From Luteimonas sp. 8-5 (GTDB lineage Bacteria > Pseudomonadota > Gammaproteobacteria > Xanthomonadales > Xanthomonadaceae): a stretch of 51,939 bases of DNA. Within the stretch, counting starts at the first letter, position 1, and every line of letters starts with the position of its first letter. Under the pieces are notes generated by a model. It was not told where the DNA came from. It did no database searches and saw nothing but the letters and a program-made list of their open reading frames with translations. The stretch is taken from assembly GCF_029763755.1 (NCBI RefSeq), contig NZ_JARUVM010000029.1, positions 1-51,939 of the forward strand, in the 5' to 3' direction. The position numbers and the translations under genes are program-made. Below are positions 24,983-34,654 of this stretch, in pieces.

Positions 24983-26482
24983 TCAGAGGCACCTGGGATC
25001 GGAGGCGTGGACCCGCGACCCTGTCCCGTCCTCGGGCTGGTGCCAACGCCAGAGCTCCATTCCCCGGCGCTCATCCGTGATCACCACGAATGTGTAGCAC
25101 GCCGGCAGGTCCTCGGGCACCAGGGACATGAGGGCCCGGGACCGTGGAAGCGAGCGGGTGCGGCGCTTGAATCCCGCTTCGTCGACTACCCGGTGGAACG
25201 AACCGGTATTGGCCACGGTGAACCTGACGCCGTCGGCGACTGCGCTCCAGGGCTCGCGGAATGCGTGCGTGTGTCCATAGACGAAATTGATCATCGACGG
25301 ATGATCCGCCTCCCTCGCCCTCAGGTGCGGCGTCACCACGGCCCGCTCCGAGCGCAGCAGCGACTGGCCCATGTGCGACGCCACCGACGGAGCGCAGGGA
25401 TGGTTGTCCTGCATCGCCGCAATCTCGCACAGCTGGCGGATCCCGTCGTCGGGCATCTGCCGCACTTCGGCATCGAGGCTGTCCCTGAGCGACTGTCCCG
25501 TCTCCGAATCCTCGGCGATCAGCGCCGCCAGTTCATCGCCGGGTTCAAGGCTGGCCAGTACCAGCTGGTGGCCCGCCTGCCGTCCGAGATCCACGCGCCA
25601 GGCCGGCTCCGCGTCGGCAACGGACATGAACCTGCCCAGCTGCGACCGGGACGTTTCGAAGAGATTGAACTTCAGGAAACGGGCGATGTCCGCGGCACTC
25701 GCCACCACGCCCCGGTCGATGATCCGGTACTTCACCCCCACGGACTCGGGGCCGATGTTGTCGATGATCGGATACTCACCCTCCACATCGTTGTAGATCT
25801 TCTGCACGAACAGCTGGCCCCAGGGGCGCTGCAGGTGGCCGGGCCGTGGTTGTTTCGTCACTGTCGGCCATCGGTCGAACCTGTTCGCATCGCCATGTAT
25901 CTGATGGCCGTGCTCGGCGACCGTCAGGCCCGAGGGGCTCGTCCAGACACCAGCCTCCACGAGCTCCACCCTGGCGCCGGCTCCGAATGCCGGTGCCACG
26001 TTCGCCCAGGCCTCGGGCAGGATCAGCGCGGCGTCGTGGTTGCCGGGCACCACGTAAATCCGATTCTCGCCACGCCTGGAAAAGTCGCCGAGCCGTTTCA
26101 GATCGGCGGCATGCGCGGCGGCAACATGCGCCGCAAGGACCGCGGTCTCCGCCACGCTGCAGCCGGCCTCGGCCTCCGGATCCGTGCAGGCCAGTCCCGG
26201 GAACGGCTGCCACAATTCGAGGAAGTCGCCGAGGATGACCAGATCCGCCTTGCCTTCGTAGGTTCGCTCCACGTAGGCCAGGAAGCCGTCCAGTGCGTTC
26301 GGCCAACGGAAATCCTCGATCGGCATCCAGTTGCCGCCGGCATCCTTGCCGACGCCCAAGTGCACGTCGCTGATGAACACCAGGGCACGTTCGGTTGGCC
26401 GCGCCGACTGCGCCGCAGGCTGAAACGGGAGGAGCAGGCTGCACGCTGCCAGCAAGGCGATTACGGCCATTCGGGTCTTCAT
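24983..26482 (-). CDS. Exported calcineurin-like metallophosphoesterase
   Basis: This 499-residue protein has a signal peptide (MAVIALLAACSLLLPFQPAAQ). The five-block metallophosphoesterase signature is complete: FISDVHLGVG, LVILGDFLELW, VVPGNHDAAL, AEHGHQIHG and FVYGHTHAFREP. It should bind two metal ions and hydrolyse a phosphate ester or nucleotide in the periplasm. The region between GHQIHG and YGHTH (about 200 residues) is long and partly unique. Its ATG overlaps the stop of the CHAT-like gene, so the two proteins are made together. Confidence 0.9.
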   Translation of the reverse strand: MKTRMAVIALLAACSLLLPFQPAAQSARPTERALVFISDVHLGVGKDAGGNWMPIEDFRWPNALDGFLAYVERTYEGKADLVILGDFLELWQPFPGLACTDPEAEAGCSVAETAVLAAHVAAAHAADLKRLGDFSRRGENRIYVVPGNHDAALILPEAWANVAPAFGAGARVELVEAGVWTSPSGLTVAEHGHQIHGDANRFDRWPTVTKQPRPGHLQRPWGQLFVQKIYNDVEGEYPIIDNIGPESVGVKYRIIDRGVVASAADIARFLKFNLFETSRSQLGRFMSVADAEPAWRVDLGRQAGHQLVLASLEPGDELAALIAEDSETGQSLRDSLDAEVRQMPDDGIRQLCEIAAMQDNHPCAPSVASHMGQSLLRSERAVVTPHLRAREADHPSMINFVYGHTHAFREPWSAVADGVRFTVANTGSFHRVVDEAGFKRRTRSLPRSRALMSLVPEDLPACYTFVVITDERRGMELWRWHQPEDGTGSRVHASDPRCL

Positions 26483-28449
26483 TGTTCATTCTCCAGTGTC
26501 GACTCCAGCTTGCACAGGCGTCGGTCGGGATTCCCGACCAGCACGAACTCGCGACCGAGCACCCGGTCGCCGATACCAGCGCCGGATTCCGCCTTCATCG
26601 CCTCGATCGCATCGCGATACAGCTCTCCCACGGTGGGCGTCCTGCCTTTGGCATAGGCATCGCCGAGCTGCGTGACGAAGCGGTCCATCAGCGGTACCGC
26701 GTAGGTCACGGGAACCTGGAGGGGGGACGCGACGAACGTTTCGACGTTGCCATTCCGCAGTTGTCGAATGAGACCATCGGCCTCCGTGGGAATCGCCGTC
26801 TCGCATGCCGCCAGGAAGGCAGCACTGCCTGGCGGAAACCGCCTCCTGATGGCGGAGATCGGCAGCTTCTCTTCGTTCTCGAGGCCCAGCATCCCGCGGC
26901 CGTAGTGCGCGATGACGACCAGTCCCGTGGCACCGTCGTCGCCGGTATCGTTCCCGTCTTCGTCGGCGCCGAGATACTCCCTGATATCGTCGTAGGACGA
27001 CAGCGACGCATTTCGCCAACTGTTCTTTTCCAGTGCCTTCAACCTGGCGATTGCGTCGGCGACGGCGAACGACATGCCGGCCGGCGAGCCATCGGACTTC
27101 GCGAAATCCGGATTGACGATGACCTGCCAGCGTGAAATGCAGCGATCGACCGGCTCCACCGCGCCGGATAGTGGCGAATACTGGTTGAAATCGTTGCTGA
27201 AGATTTCGGAGCCCGGCGCGGCCATGATCCGCAGCGGGAGAAACATCAATCCGTATTCATCGCCCCCGGGCAGCGGCACATAGAGCTGCAACGAAACATC
27301 GACGCCCTCATGCGCATTGACGAACCCCCTGATGCGATCGAAAGCGTCGCGTCGCCCCGCCTTGTCTGTGAAAAGGTTGTCGCGGATGAATTCGGCGGTC
27401 TGCCGGTAGATCCATTGCCCCGGAGTCGCGCCACGCATCCGTTGCCGGTCCTGCTCGGCGACCGCGCTGAAGTTGGCCGCATGGTCACCAAAGCCTCTCG
27501 ACAACGGCCAGTTGAGCTTCCACCCCTCGAAAGACTTCGTGCCACCATGATCGAGGACGGCAACGCCATAGCTGTCCCTGGTTGTTAGCGGCAGTTCGAA
27601 CGCGTAGATGGAGATACGGTCCTGGGCCGTTTCGAACTCGCTTGCCACCCATGGGTGGAAGACATCCGTAACGCTGACGAGCGACGGCTCCGCCAGGATC
27701 GTCGCGGGGTGGAGGGGGTCCTGGCACCCGGGAGCACCCGCGTCCACCACCGGGAAGGTCACCAGGAAGGCATCGAAGGCCTGGCGCATTCCCGTGTCCC
27801 ACACCGAGACGATCATCTGTGCGCACCTTCGCGCTTCCGGCAGCACCGAAAACGGGATGTCTGCAGTTCCCCAATCCTCCAAGGCGCTACCGGGCCGCAT
27901 GATCGTCAGGTCGACCGCGTGGACGCCCCCACCGAAACCCACGCCATCCAGATACAGGGGAATCAGCTTGAACCGGTGCACCTTCCCGTCGGCGACCGCC
28001 CTGCCCAGGCTTTCCGTTGCCCTGCCGCGATCTTCCACGCGTTCATTGAGGCGGACACGAAGGCGGTATTCATCACCGCGCCGGACCTGCGTCTGGTCCT
28101 CGCACTCTTCGTCGCAGTATGGCGACAAGGCAGCCGCCTTCCAGTACAGGCCGGGCGTGGGCGCGGGATTTTCCTCCGGCGGCGGAGGTTGCGCAGGTTG
28201 CGGGACCACGGCTCCGGACGCCTGCTGCATCTCGAGCCGTCTGGCGGCCTCGGCGACGGCAGCGGCCTCAGCCGCTGCGGCATCCGCCGCTGCGGCCGCC
28301 TCGACATCCTGGAAACCACCGCCGCCGCCACCACCCCCTACGCTCGAATCGCCAGGGGCGTCTCGATTGGCCCGCATCGAACAGGTCGATGCCACTGCGG
28401 CGACCAGAAGCGCGGTCGCAATGGCCAACAAGGGAAGTTCCTTCTTCAT
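26479..28449 (-). CDS. Exported CHAT/caspase-like protease
   Basis: A 656-residue protein. An N-terminal signal (LLAIATALLVAAVASTCSM, possible but poor lipobox) is followed by a poly-Gly stretch and an Ala/Glu coiled region. Two unfamiliar beta-rich regions follow (about 95-420). The C-terminal domain has LVVIAHYGRGML (His 515) and AAFLAACETAIP (Cys 549), the His-Cys dyad pattern of CHAT/caspase-type (clan CD) proteases. Between them are acidic residues that could form the S1 pocket. It is translationally coupled to an exported metallophosphoesterase. Most CHAT proteins are cytoplasmic, so export is unusual. Substrates are unknown. Confidence 0.75.
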   Translation of the reverse strand: MKKELPLLAIATALLVAAVASTCSMRANRDAPGDSSVGGGGGGGGFQDVEAAAAADAAAAEAAAVAEAARRLEMQQASGAVVPQPAQPPPPEENPAPTPGLYWKAAALSPYCDEECEDQTQVRRGDEYRLRVRLNERVEDRGRATESLGRAVADGKVHRFKLIPLYLDGVGFGGGVHAVDLTIMRPGSALEDWGTADIPFSVLPEARRCAQMIVSVWDTGMRQAFDAFLVTFPVVDAGAPGCQDPLHPATILAEPSLVSVTDVFHPWVASEFETAQDRISIYAFELPLTTRDSYGVAVLDHGGTKSFEGWKLNWPLSRGFGDHAANFSAVAEQDRQRMRGATPGQWIYRQTAEFIRDNLFTDKAGRRDAFDRIRGFVNAHEGVDVSLQLYVPLPGGDEYGLMFLPLRIMAAPGSEIFSNDFNQYSPLSGAVEPVDRCISRWQVIVNPDFAKSDGSPAGMSFAVADAIARLKALEKNSWRNASLSSYDDIREYLGADEDGNDTGDDGATGLVVIAHYGRGMLGLENEEKLPISAIRRRFPPGSAAFLAACETAIPTEADGLIRQLRNGNVETFVASPLQVPVTYAVPLMDRFVTQLGDAYAKGRTPTVGELYRDAIEAMKAESGAGIGDRVLGREFVLVGNPDRRLCKLESTLENEQ

Positions 28450-28700
28450 CCCGCCCCCTTCGCCCGAACTCCATGGGCGTTTGAAGCGTGGAACGGGGAT
28501 ATGGGCCGATTCAGGTCAGCCCGGTCTCCGGAGGGCGCATGAGCTGCGTCTGGGCAAAGGGTGAGCAATCGCTGATTGGCGTAGCATGGGCGCCACCCAG
28601 GCGTTCGCCGCGACACACGCTATCCCCTCCCAGCACCGCTGGCCGCTCCTTCACGCGTTTCCGCCCCGCTCGTTCCGGGCGACGCCATACCGGAGCACGC

Positions 28701-29363
28701 ATGCCGGGTTACCAGGTCCGCGAAATCGAGCAACCGATCGGTGGCCACCGCTATCGGCTGCGCCTGCTCAGCGACACCCAGCAGTTCGCCGATCCCGACG
28801 GCCATGGCGCGCGCGCCGGCGTCTCGTCGGCGCAATGGAGCCTGTTCGGCCAGTTGTGGCCGGCCGGGCGCATGCTCGCGCAGGCGATGGACCGCTTCGA
28901 CATCGCCGGCAAGCGCATCCTCGAACTCGGCTGCGGCATCGGCCTGGCCAGCCTGGTGCTGCAGCGGCGCGGCGCCGATGTGGTCGCCTCCGACCTTCAT
29001 CCGCTGGCCGAGGTGTTCCTGGCCTACAACGCCGCGCTGAACGACTTGCCGGCCGTGCCTTTCCGGCACATCCACTGGGACCTGGACACGCCCAACCTGG
29101 GCATGTTCGACGCCATCGTCGCCAGCGACGTGCTGTACGAACGCGGCCACGCCGAGCTCATCGCCGGAATGGTCGAACGCCACGCGCTGCCGATGGCCGA
29201 AGTGCTGGTCGCCGATCCCGGCCGCGGCAACAGCGGGCGTTTCACCGCGCTGCTCGCAGGACTGGGATTCAGCGTCGAAACCGAGCGATGCCCGATGGAC
29301 GACGGCGATCCGCCGCCGCACCGCGGGCGGCTGCTGCATTTCCGCCGCGGCATGCCCGCATGA
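28701..29363 (+). CDS. Class I SAM-dependent methyltransferase (METTL21-like protein methyltransferase)
   Basis: This 220-residue soluble enzyme has ATG 28701 preceded by GGAG at about 6 bases. The SAM-binding motif is RILELGCGIGLASLVLQRRG, with the acidic loop in VVASDLHPLAEVFL. The post-motif segment FDAIVASDVLYERGHAELI resembles lysine-methyltransferase-like (nicotinamide N-methyltransferase / METTL21) proteins. An N-terminal extension (YQVREIEQPIGGHRYRLRLLSD) carries a Gln-Phe motif. It probably methylates a protein or small molecule. The stop overlaps the start of the YkgJ-type gene. Confidence 0.85.
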   Translation: MPGYQVREIEQPIGGHRYRLRLLSDTQQFADPDGHGARAGVSSAQWSLFGQLWPAGRMLAQAMDRFDIAGKRILELGCGIGLASLVLQRRGADVVASDLHPLAEVFLAYNAALNDLPAVPFRHIHWDLDTPNLGMFDAIVASDVLYERGHAELIAGMVERHALPMAEVLVADPGRGNSGRFTALLAGLGFSVETERCPMDDGDPPPHRGRLLHFRRGMPA

Positions 29364-29653
29364 GCGGCTGCAGCACATGCGATGCGGTGTGTTGCCGGCT
29401 CACGGTCGTGCTGCAACCCGAAGACCGCATTCCCGACCACTACACCACGCATACCGACGCCGGCCTGCACGTGATGGCGCGCGACGCCGAGGGTTGGTGC
29501 GTGGCGATCGACGGCGCGAGCATGCAATGCGGCATCTACCAGACGCGGCCGCAGGTGTGCCGCCGGTTCGTCATGTCCGGCCCGTATTGCCGCGAGATCC
29601 GGGCCGATTACCGCGACCGCAACCTGCGCGGGATTCCGCTGCAACTCTACTGA
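29360..29653 (+). CDS. YkgJ-family cysteine-cluster protein
   Basis: This 97-residue protein has Cys residues in the order CSTCDAVCC, then GWCVAID, MQCGIYQTRPQVCRRF and PYCREI. They fit the YkgJ/Fe-S or zinc-binding cluster family (UPF0153). The start overlaps the methyltransferase stop (ATGA), so they are co-translated. Proteins of this family are often found beside methyltransferases and may bind an iron-sulfur cluster. The precise role is unknown. Confidence 0.88.
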   Translation: MSGCSTCDAVCCRLTVVLQPEDRIPDHYTTHTDAGLHVMARDAEGWCVAIDGASMQCGIYQTRPQVCRRFVMSGPYCREIRADYRDRNLRGIPLQLY

Positions 29654-29674
29654 TGCATCACCGCGCGGTCGCGA

Positions 29675-30445
29675 TCAGGCCATCGCGGCTTTCGCGGCCT
29701 CGGTGAGCCAGCGCATTGCCCCGCTGTAGGGACCGGGTCCGTGGCTGATGCGGGCCACGCCGAGTTCGGCCAGGCGCGCGCGCGGCGGCAGGCCCGGCAT
29801 CGCCATCACGTTGACCGGCAGCGGCGAGGCCTCGGCGATGCGCGCGATCAGCGCCTCGGCCACCAGGCCGGGTACGAACAGGCCGCTGGCGCCGACATCG
29901 GCGTAGGCACGCGCACGTTCCAGCGCGGCGTCGGCCATGGCCGCGTCGTGTTCGGGGGCGGGCTTCTGGAAGAACACGTCGGTGCGCGCGTTGATGAACA
30001 TCGCCACGCCTGCGGCGTCGGCCGCCTTGCGCGCGGCGGCCAGGCGCACGGCCTGGTCGCCCGTGTCGCGCAGCATGCCGTCGACGGGGAAGCTGTCCTC
30101 GAGGTTGCAGCCGATGGCGCCGGCGTCGATGGCGGCGGCGACGGTTGCGGCCACGATGCCGGGCGCCTCGCCGTAGCCGCTCTCCAGGTCGATGGTCACC
30201 GGCAGCGCCGCGACCGCGGCGGCGATACGGCGCAGGTTGTCCAGCGCCACCGACAGCGGCAGGTTCTCGCCATCGGGGTAGCCGTTGGCCGCGGCCACCG
30301 ACCAACTCCCGGTCGCGATCGCCCTTGCCCCGGCTTCGGCCACCGCGCGTGCACTGCCCGCGTCCCAAGCGTTGAACAACACCAGCGGATCGCCGGCGAC
30401 GTGCAGCCCCCGGAACGCGGCTGCCTTCTGCTGCTGGCCGCTCAT
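29675..30445 (-). CDS. Isocitrate lyase / PEP-mutase family enzyme
   Basis: This 256-residue TIM-barrel protein is recognised by LVLFNAWDAGSARAVAEAGA, PVTIDLESGYGEAPGIV, CNLEDSFPVDGM, FINARTDVFFQK and the late GLPPRARLAELGVARISHGP. The Asp/Glu pairs in DLESG and NLEDS are the metal-binding positions of the superfamily. The KKCGH-like loop of isocitrate lyase is absent, so the closer guess is a phosphonomutase/oxaloacetate-decarboxylase-like enzyme with a small keto-acid substrate. Its ATG overlaps the stop of the small Cys-rich gene upstream. Confidence 0.86.
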   Translation of the reverse strand: MSGQQQKAAAFRGLHVAGDPLVLFNAWDAGSARAVAEAGARAIATGSWSVAAANGYPDGENLPLSVALDNLRRIAAAVAALPVTIDLESGYGEAPGIVAATVAAAIDAGAIGCNLEDSFPVDGMLRDTGDQAVRLAAARKAADAAGVAMFINARTDVFFQKPAPEHDAAMADAALERARAYADVGASGLFVPGLVAEALIARIAEASPLPVNVMAMPGLPPRARLAELGVARISHGPGPYSGAMRWLTEAAKAAMA

Positions 30446-30612
30446 GCGCGGGTCGACGCCTGCTGGATGGTGGCGGAGGCTGCGGCATAGGCCTCGCGCA
30501 GCTTGATGGCACAGTCCTCGCAGCACACTTCGACGGTCTTGCCGCCGACGCGGACCTGGATGGCGTTCTCGTCCAGCGGGTAGTCGCAGGCGGCGCAGGT
30601 CTTCTCGCTCAT
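30442..30612 (-). CDS. Small Cys-rich metal-binding protein
   Basis: A 56-residue protein (MSEKTCAACDYPLDENAIQV...). ATG 30612 follows GGAG at about 8 bases, so the longer open frame upstream is not used. Two Cys clusters (TCAACDYPL and VCCEDCAIKLREAY) form a TRASH/YHS-like treble-clef pattern, suggesting zinc or copper binding. It is coupled by a four-base overlap to the PEP-mutase-family gene downstream. The role could be metal delivery or protein binding. Confidence 0.78.
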   Translation of the reverse strand: MSEKTCAACDYPLDENAIQVRVGGKTVEVCCEDCAIKLREAYAAASATIQQASTRA

Positions 30613-30730
30613 GGTCTTGCTCCGTTTGGATTGACGCCCGGGATCGGGCAGGACCATTGGACCGCGGGCGGCCCCCGGCGGCTGTCGAAAACTTTAGCGG
30701 CCGACGGGATTCGCGTGCTAGGCTTTGCCT

Positions 30731-30838
30731 CGAAGGGGAGTAGCTCCCAATTGCCACCACCGTCATTACGAGCCGGGCTTCACGCCCCATGCTCCGGTGC
30801 GGCAGCAGGCTAGACGCCTGTGAGCGAGACCTTCGCCA
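30731..30838 (+). promoter_or_regulatory. yybP-ykoY manganese riboswitch
   Basis: Signature elements are seen in order. CGAAGG at 30731-30736 opens P1 and continues as GGGGAGTAGC. CGTCATTACG follows in the middle, and GAGCGAGACCTTCG at 30822-30835 closes the stem by pairing CCTTCG with the opening CGAAGG. The element ends about 38 bases before the TerC ATG, and the interval has a GCCATGCATGGC palindrome at 30836-30847. Mn2+ binding normally turns on exporters in this class, here TerC. Confidence 0.87.
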
Positions 30839-30872
30839 TGCATGGCGTCCCTCCCTTTCGGAAAACCACACA

Positions 30873-31616
30873 ATGGAACAGCTTGCGAACCCGGAAATCT
30901 GGATCGCGCTCGCGACCCTCACCGCGCTGGAACTGGTGCTGGGTATCGACAACATCATCTTCATCTCGATCCTGGCAGGGAAGTTGCCGCCGGCGCAGCG
31001 CGACCGCGCACGCAAGGTCGGCATCCTGCTCGCCGCAGTGACCCGGCTGGCGCTGCTGATGGCCATCGCCTGGATCGTCGGCCTCACCGCGCCGCTGTTC
31101 TCGGTGTTCGGCCACCCGTTCTCCTGGCGCGACCTGATCCTGATCGGCGGTGGCCTGTTCCTGATCGCCAAGGCCACGCACGAGATCCACCAGAAGGTCG
31201 AAGGCGCGGGCATGCCGCCCTCGGTCGCGAGCGCGGCCACCGCCGCCGGCACCGCGACCTTCGGCGCCGTGATCGGCCAGATCATGCTGCTCGACATCGT
31301 GTTCTCGCTGGACTCGATCATCACCGCGGTCGGCATGGTCGACCAGCGCTGGGTCATGGTCACCGCAATCCTGGCCTCGATCGTGTTCATGCTCGCCTTC
31401 GCCCGCCCCATCGGCGAGTTCGTAGAGCGCCACCCCACGGTCAAGGTGCTCGCGCTGAGCTTCCTGATCATGATCGGCCTGGTGCTGGTCGCCGACGGCT
31501 TCGGCCACCACGTACCCAAGGGCTACGTCTACACCGCGATGGCGTTCTCGGTGTTCGTGGAGATGATCAATTTGTGGATCAGGCGGCGGGCGGAGCGGCA
31601 GGGAGCTCGCCCCTAG
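30873..31616 (+). CDS. TerC-family membrane protein, probable Mn2+ exporter
   Basis: This 247-residue protein has about seven membrane helices. Characteristic motifs are ALELVLGIDNIIFISILAGKLP, IVGLTAPLFSVFGHPFSWRD, LIAKATHEIHQKVEG, IMLLDIVFSLDSIITAVGMVD and SFLIMIGLVLVADGFG; acidic residues in LGIDN and FSLDS are the usual metal-contact positions. The upstream yybP-ykoY riboswitch argues for manganese export. The 3' end overlaps the convergent HigA gene by four bases. Confidence 0.9.
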   Translation: MEQLANPEIWIALATLTALELVLGIDNIIFISILAGKLPPAQRDRARKVGILLAAVTRLALLMAIAWIVGLTAPLFSVFGHPFSWRDLILIGGGLFLIAKATHEIHQKVEGAGMPPSVASAATAAGTATFGAVIGQIMLLDIVFSLDSIITAVGMVDQRWVMVTAILASIVFMLAFARPIGEFVERHPTVKVLALSFLIMIGLVLVADGFGHHVPKGYVYTAMAFSVFVEMINLWIRRRAERQGARP

Positions 31617-31909
31617 GCAGCGCGCCTTCTGACCTGTGCTTCGATATCAGGTCCGCGCTCGCGACGAAGCATTCGCAGATCATAGTCTGTCTGCAGATTG
31701 AGCCAGAGCTCGGGGTTGGTGCGGAAATACACTGCCAGGCGCAAGGCGGTATCAGCAGTGAGCGCCCGACGCCCGGCAACAATCTCGCTGATGCGATTCG
31801 GCGGGACACCCAGGTCGCGGGCCAGCGCGTTCATGCTGATGCCGAGGGGCTGCATGAACTCTTCAAACAGGATTTCGCCTGGCGGAATGGGATCGAGGTG
31901 TTTGCTCAT
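31613..31909 (-). CDS. higA: HigA-family antitoxin / transcriptional regulator
   Basis: This 98-residue protein has a Cro/C1-type helix-turn-helix typical of HigA: PIPPGEILFEEFMQPLGISM, then ALARDLGVPPNRISEIVAGR, then ALTADTALRLAVYFRTNPELWLNLQ. It should bind its operator and, in an intact locus, neutralise HigB. Here the toxin gene that normally lies directly upstream is reduced to an N-terminal scrap, so this antitoxin is orphan. It may still autoregulate or counter a toxin from elsewhere. Confidence 0.92.
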   Translation of the reverse strand: MSKHLDPIPPGEILFEEFMQPLGISMNALARDLGVPPNRISEIVAGRRALTADTALRLAVYFRTNPELWLNLQTDYDLRMLRRERGPDIEAQVRRRAA

Positions 31910-31964
31910 GGTGATGCTCAGTGGTAAGCGCTTCGGCTTCCTTGCCGCGGAACGACGCGATCAT
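31863..31964 (-). pseudogene. higB toxin remnant
   Basis: ATG 31964 opens a short frame reading MIASFRGKEAEAL for 13 residues. It resembles the N-terminus of HigB/RelE-type toxins (MIxSFxxKxxEaL). The frame then runs out of register through the start of higA and stops at 31863. About 80 codons of toxin are therefore missing by deletion, and the promoter and antitoxin are left intact. No RBS precedes the ATG, and the promoter would start transcription almost at it, so the original toxin may have been leaderless. Confidence 0.65.
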
Positions 31965-31970
31965 GTGCGA

Positions 31971-31999
31971 ATGTTAGTACGTATCACGTACTACGTCAA
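31971..31999 (-). promoter_or_regulatory. higBA promoter with palindromic operator
   Basis: On the minus strand, TTGACG (31999-31994) and TAACAT (31976-31971) are spaced by 17 bases, a good sigma-70 promoter. Inside the spacer a perfect inverted repeat TAGTACGT-ATC-ACGTACTA (31975-31993) overlaps the -10 edge. It is the expected binding site for the HigA dimer and allows repression by promoter occlusion. Confidence 0.75.
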
Positions 32000-32013
32000 G
32001 CGTATCGGGCGAC

Positions 32014-32844
32014 TCACTTTCCCAGCACCGCCTGCCTGAACTCGCTTGGCGTGCGCCCGTAGACCTTCTGGAACGCCGCGGTGAAATGGCTGTGGCTGGA
32101 GAAGCCAAGGTGCAGGCCGAGCGCGGTGAGGTCGTCGAACTCGCGCAGCAGGTCCAGCGCGCGCGCCAGGCGCAGGCGCAACTGGTACTGGTACAGCGGC
32201 ACGCCCTCGACCTGGCGGAAGCTCTGGGTCAGGTACACCGCGGACACGCCGACTTCCGCCGCGACTTCGGCCAGGGTCCATCGCCGCGCCAGGTCGCTGG
32301 CCAGCACCAGCTTGGCGCGATCGACCAGGCGCTGGCGAACGTGGCTGGAACCGGCCGCATGCGTGGTCCGCGGCGCCAACGCACGATGCACCAACGTCAG
32401 CGCCAGGCTCTCGCCTTCCAGCGGCTCGGCGATGCCCTCGAGCAGCGAATGCCGCAGCATCGCCACCAGCACCTGCGCGCGCGGATCGATGCGCAGCCGC
32501 GGCAGGCGGAAGCGTAGCGGCTTGCCTTCGTGCACGAGCCCTGGCGGCGCTATCTCGCGCAACAGGTGCGGGTCCACCCACAACGACAACGTCGCATCGC
32601 CACCCGGGTTCGGATGGCTCACCTGATAGTCCTCGCCGGCGTTGAAGAACAACACCTGGCTCGCATCGGCCACGGCCTCCTCGTCGCCGGTGTGGCGCAC
32701 GTAGGTGCCGCGATAGGGGAAGCCCAGGGTAGTGCGCGGCGAGCGCTCGGTGTCGCCCTTGTGGCGGTGGGTGCCCGTGCAGGCGACGTCGCGGATCTCC
32801 ACCAGCGGCGTGGTCAGCAGCGTCTGGACCTGGAACTCCGACAT
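32014..32844 (-). CDS. AraC-family transcriptional regulator
   Basis: A 276-residue protein. The N-terminal half is a cupin-like ligand or effector domain ([57 protein letters not shown]). The C-terminal AraC/XylS double helix-turn-helix comprises [22 protein letters not shown] and [20 protein letters not shown], then [12 protein letters not shown]. It sits 20 bp downstream of the ABC permease on the same strand and may be in that operon. The effector is unknown. Confidence 0.92.
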   Translation of the reverse strand: MSEFQVQTLLTTPLVEIRDVACTGTHRHKGDTERSPRTTLGFPYRGTYVRHTGDEEAVADASQVLFFNAGEDYQVSHPNPGGDATLSLWVDPHLLREIAPPGLVHEGKPLRFRLPRLRIDPRAQVLVAMLRHSLLEGIAEPLEGESLALTLVHRALAPRTTHAAGSSHVRQRLVDRAKLVLASDLARRWTLAEVAAEVGVSAVYLTQSFRQVEGVPLYQYQLRLRLARALDLLREFDDLTALGLHLGFSSHSHFTAAFQKVYGRTPSEFRQAVLGK

Positions 32845-32864
32845 GCGCGCGCCCAGCCGAGGCC

Positions 32865-33637
32865 TCAGGCCTTGAGCTTCCACCCGCTGCGGAAGATCCA
32901 CCACACCGCCACCAGGCAGGCCACCAGGAACCCGAGGATGGCGGCGATGCTGATCCCCACCGGGACGTCGGCATTGCCGTAGAAGCTCCAGCGGAATCCG
33001 CTGATCAGGTACACCACCGGGTTGAACAGGGTGATGGTCTGCCACACCGGCGGCAGCATCTTGATCGAGTAGAACGCGCCGCCGAGGAAGGTCAGCGGGG
33101 TGATCACCATCAGCGGCACCACCTGCAGCTTCTGGAAGTCGTCGGCCCAGAGCCCGATGATGAAACCGAACAGGCTGAAGCTGGTCGCCGTGAGCAGCAG
33201 GAAGGCCAGCATCCAGAACGGATGCTGGATTTCGTAGTCTACGAACACCCGCGCCGTGGCCAGGATCAGCACGCCCAGGATCAGCGACTTGGTCGCCGCC
33301 GCGCCGACGTAGCCGATCACCACCTCGACGAAGGACACCGGCGCCGACAGCAGCTCGTAGATCGTGCCCGACCACTTGGGCATGTAGATCCCGAACGAGG
33401 CGTTGGAGATGCTCTCGCCCAGCAGCGACAGCATGATCAGGCCGGGAATGATGAAGGCGCCGTAGCCGACCCCGTCGATCTCGCCCATGCGCGAACCGAT
33501 CGCCGAGCCGAACACCACGAAGTACAGCGAGGTCGTGAGCACCGGCGCGGCGATGGACTGCATCAGCGTGCGCCCGGTGCGGGCCATCTCGAAGCGATAG
33601 ATCGCGCGGATGGCGTGCAGGTTGAGGCCCATGCGGC

Positions 33638-33641
<4 letters not shown>
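32865..33641 (-). CDS. ABC-2 type transporter permease
   Basis: This 258-residue protein has about six hydrophobic segments ([119 protein letters not shown]). The ABC2-membrane signature region [19 protein letters not shown] is typical. The start overlaps the ATPase stop by four bases. With the ATPase it forms an exporter. The substrate is unknown; such pairs export drugs, antibiotics or lipid-linked polymers. Confidence 0.92.
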
Positions 33642-34582
<941 letters not shown>

Positions 34583-34654
34583 GGGGCCGATCATAGCTAG
34601 CAGCAGGCAGGAGAGCGACAGCTATGCTGCTCCGGAAATTAGTATCCTGGGGCC

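Noticed and set aside
30820-31041. Short frame MSETFAMHGVPPFRK upstream of TerC
   Set aside because: It lies over the end of the riboswitch and continues out of frame through TerC. No ribosome-binding site or family support was seen.
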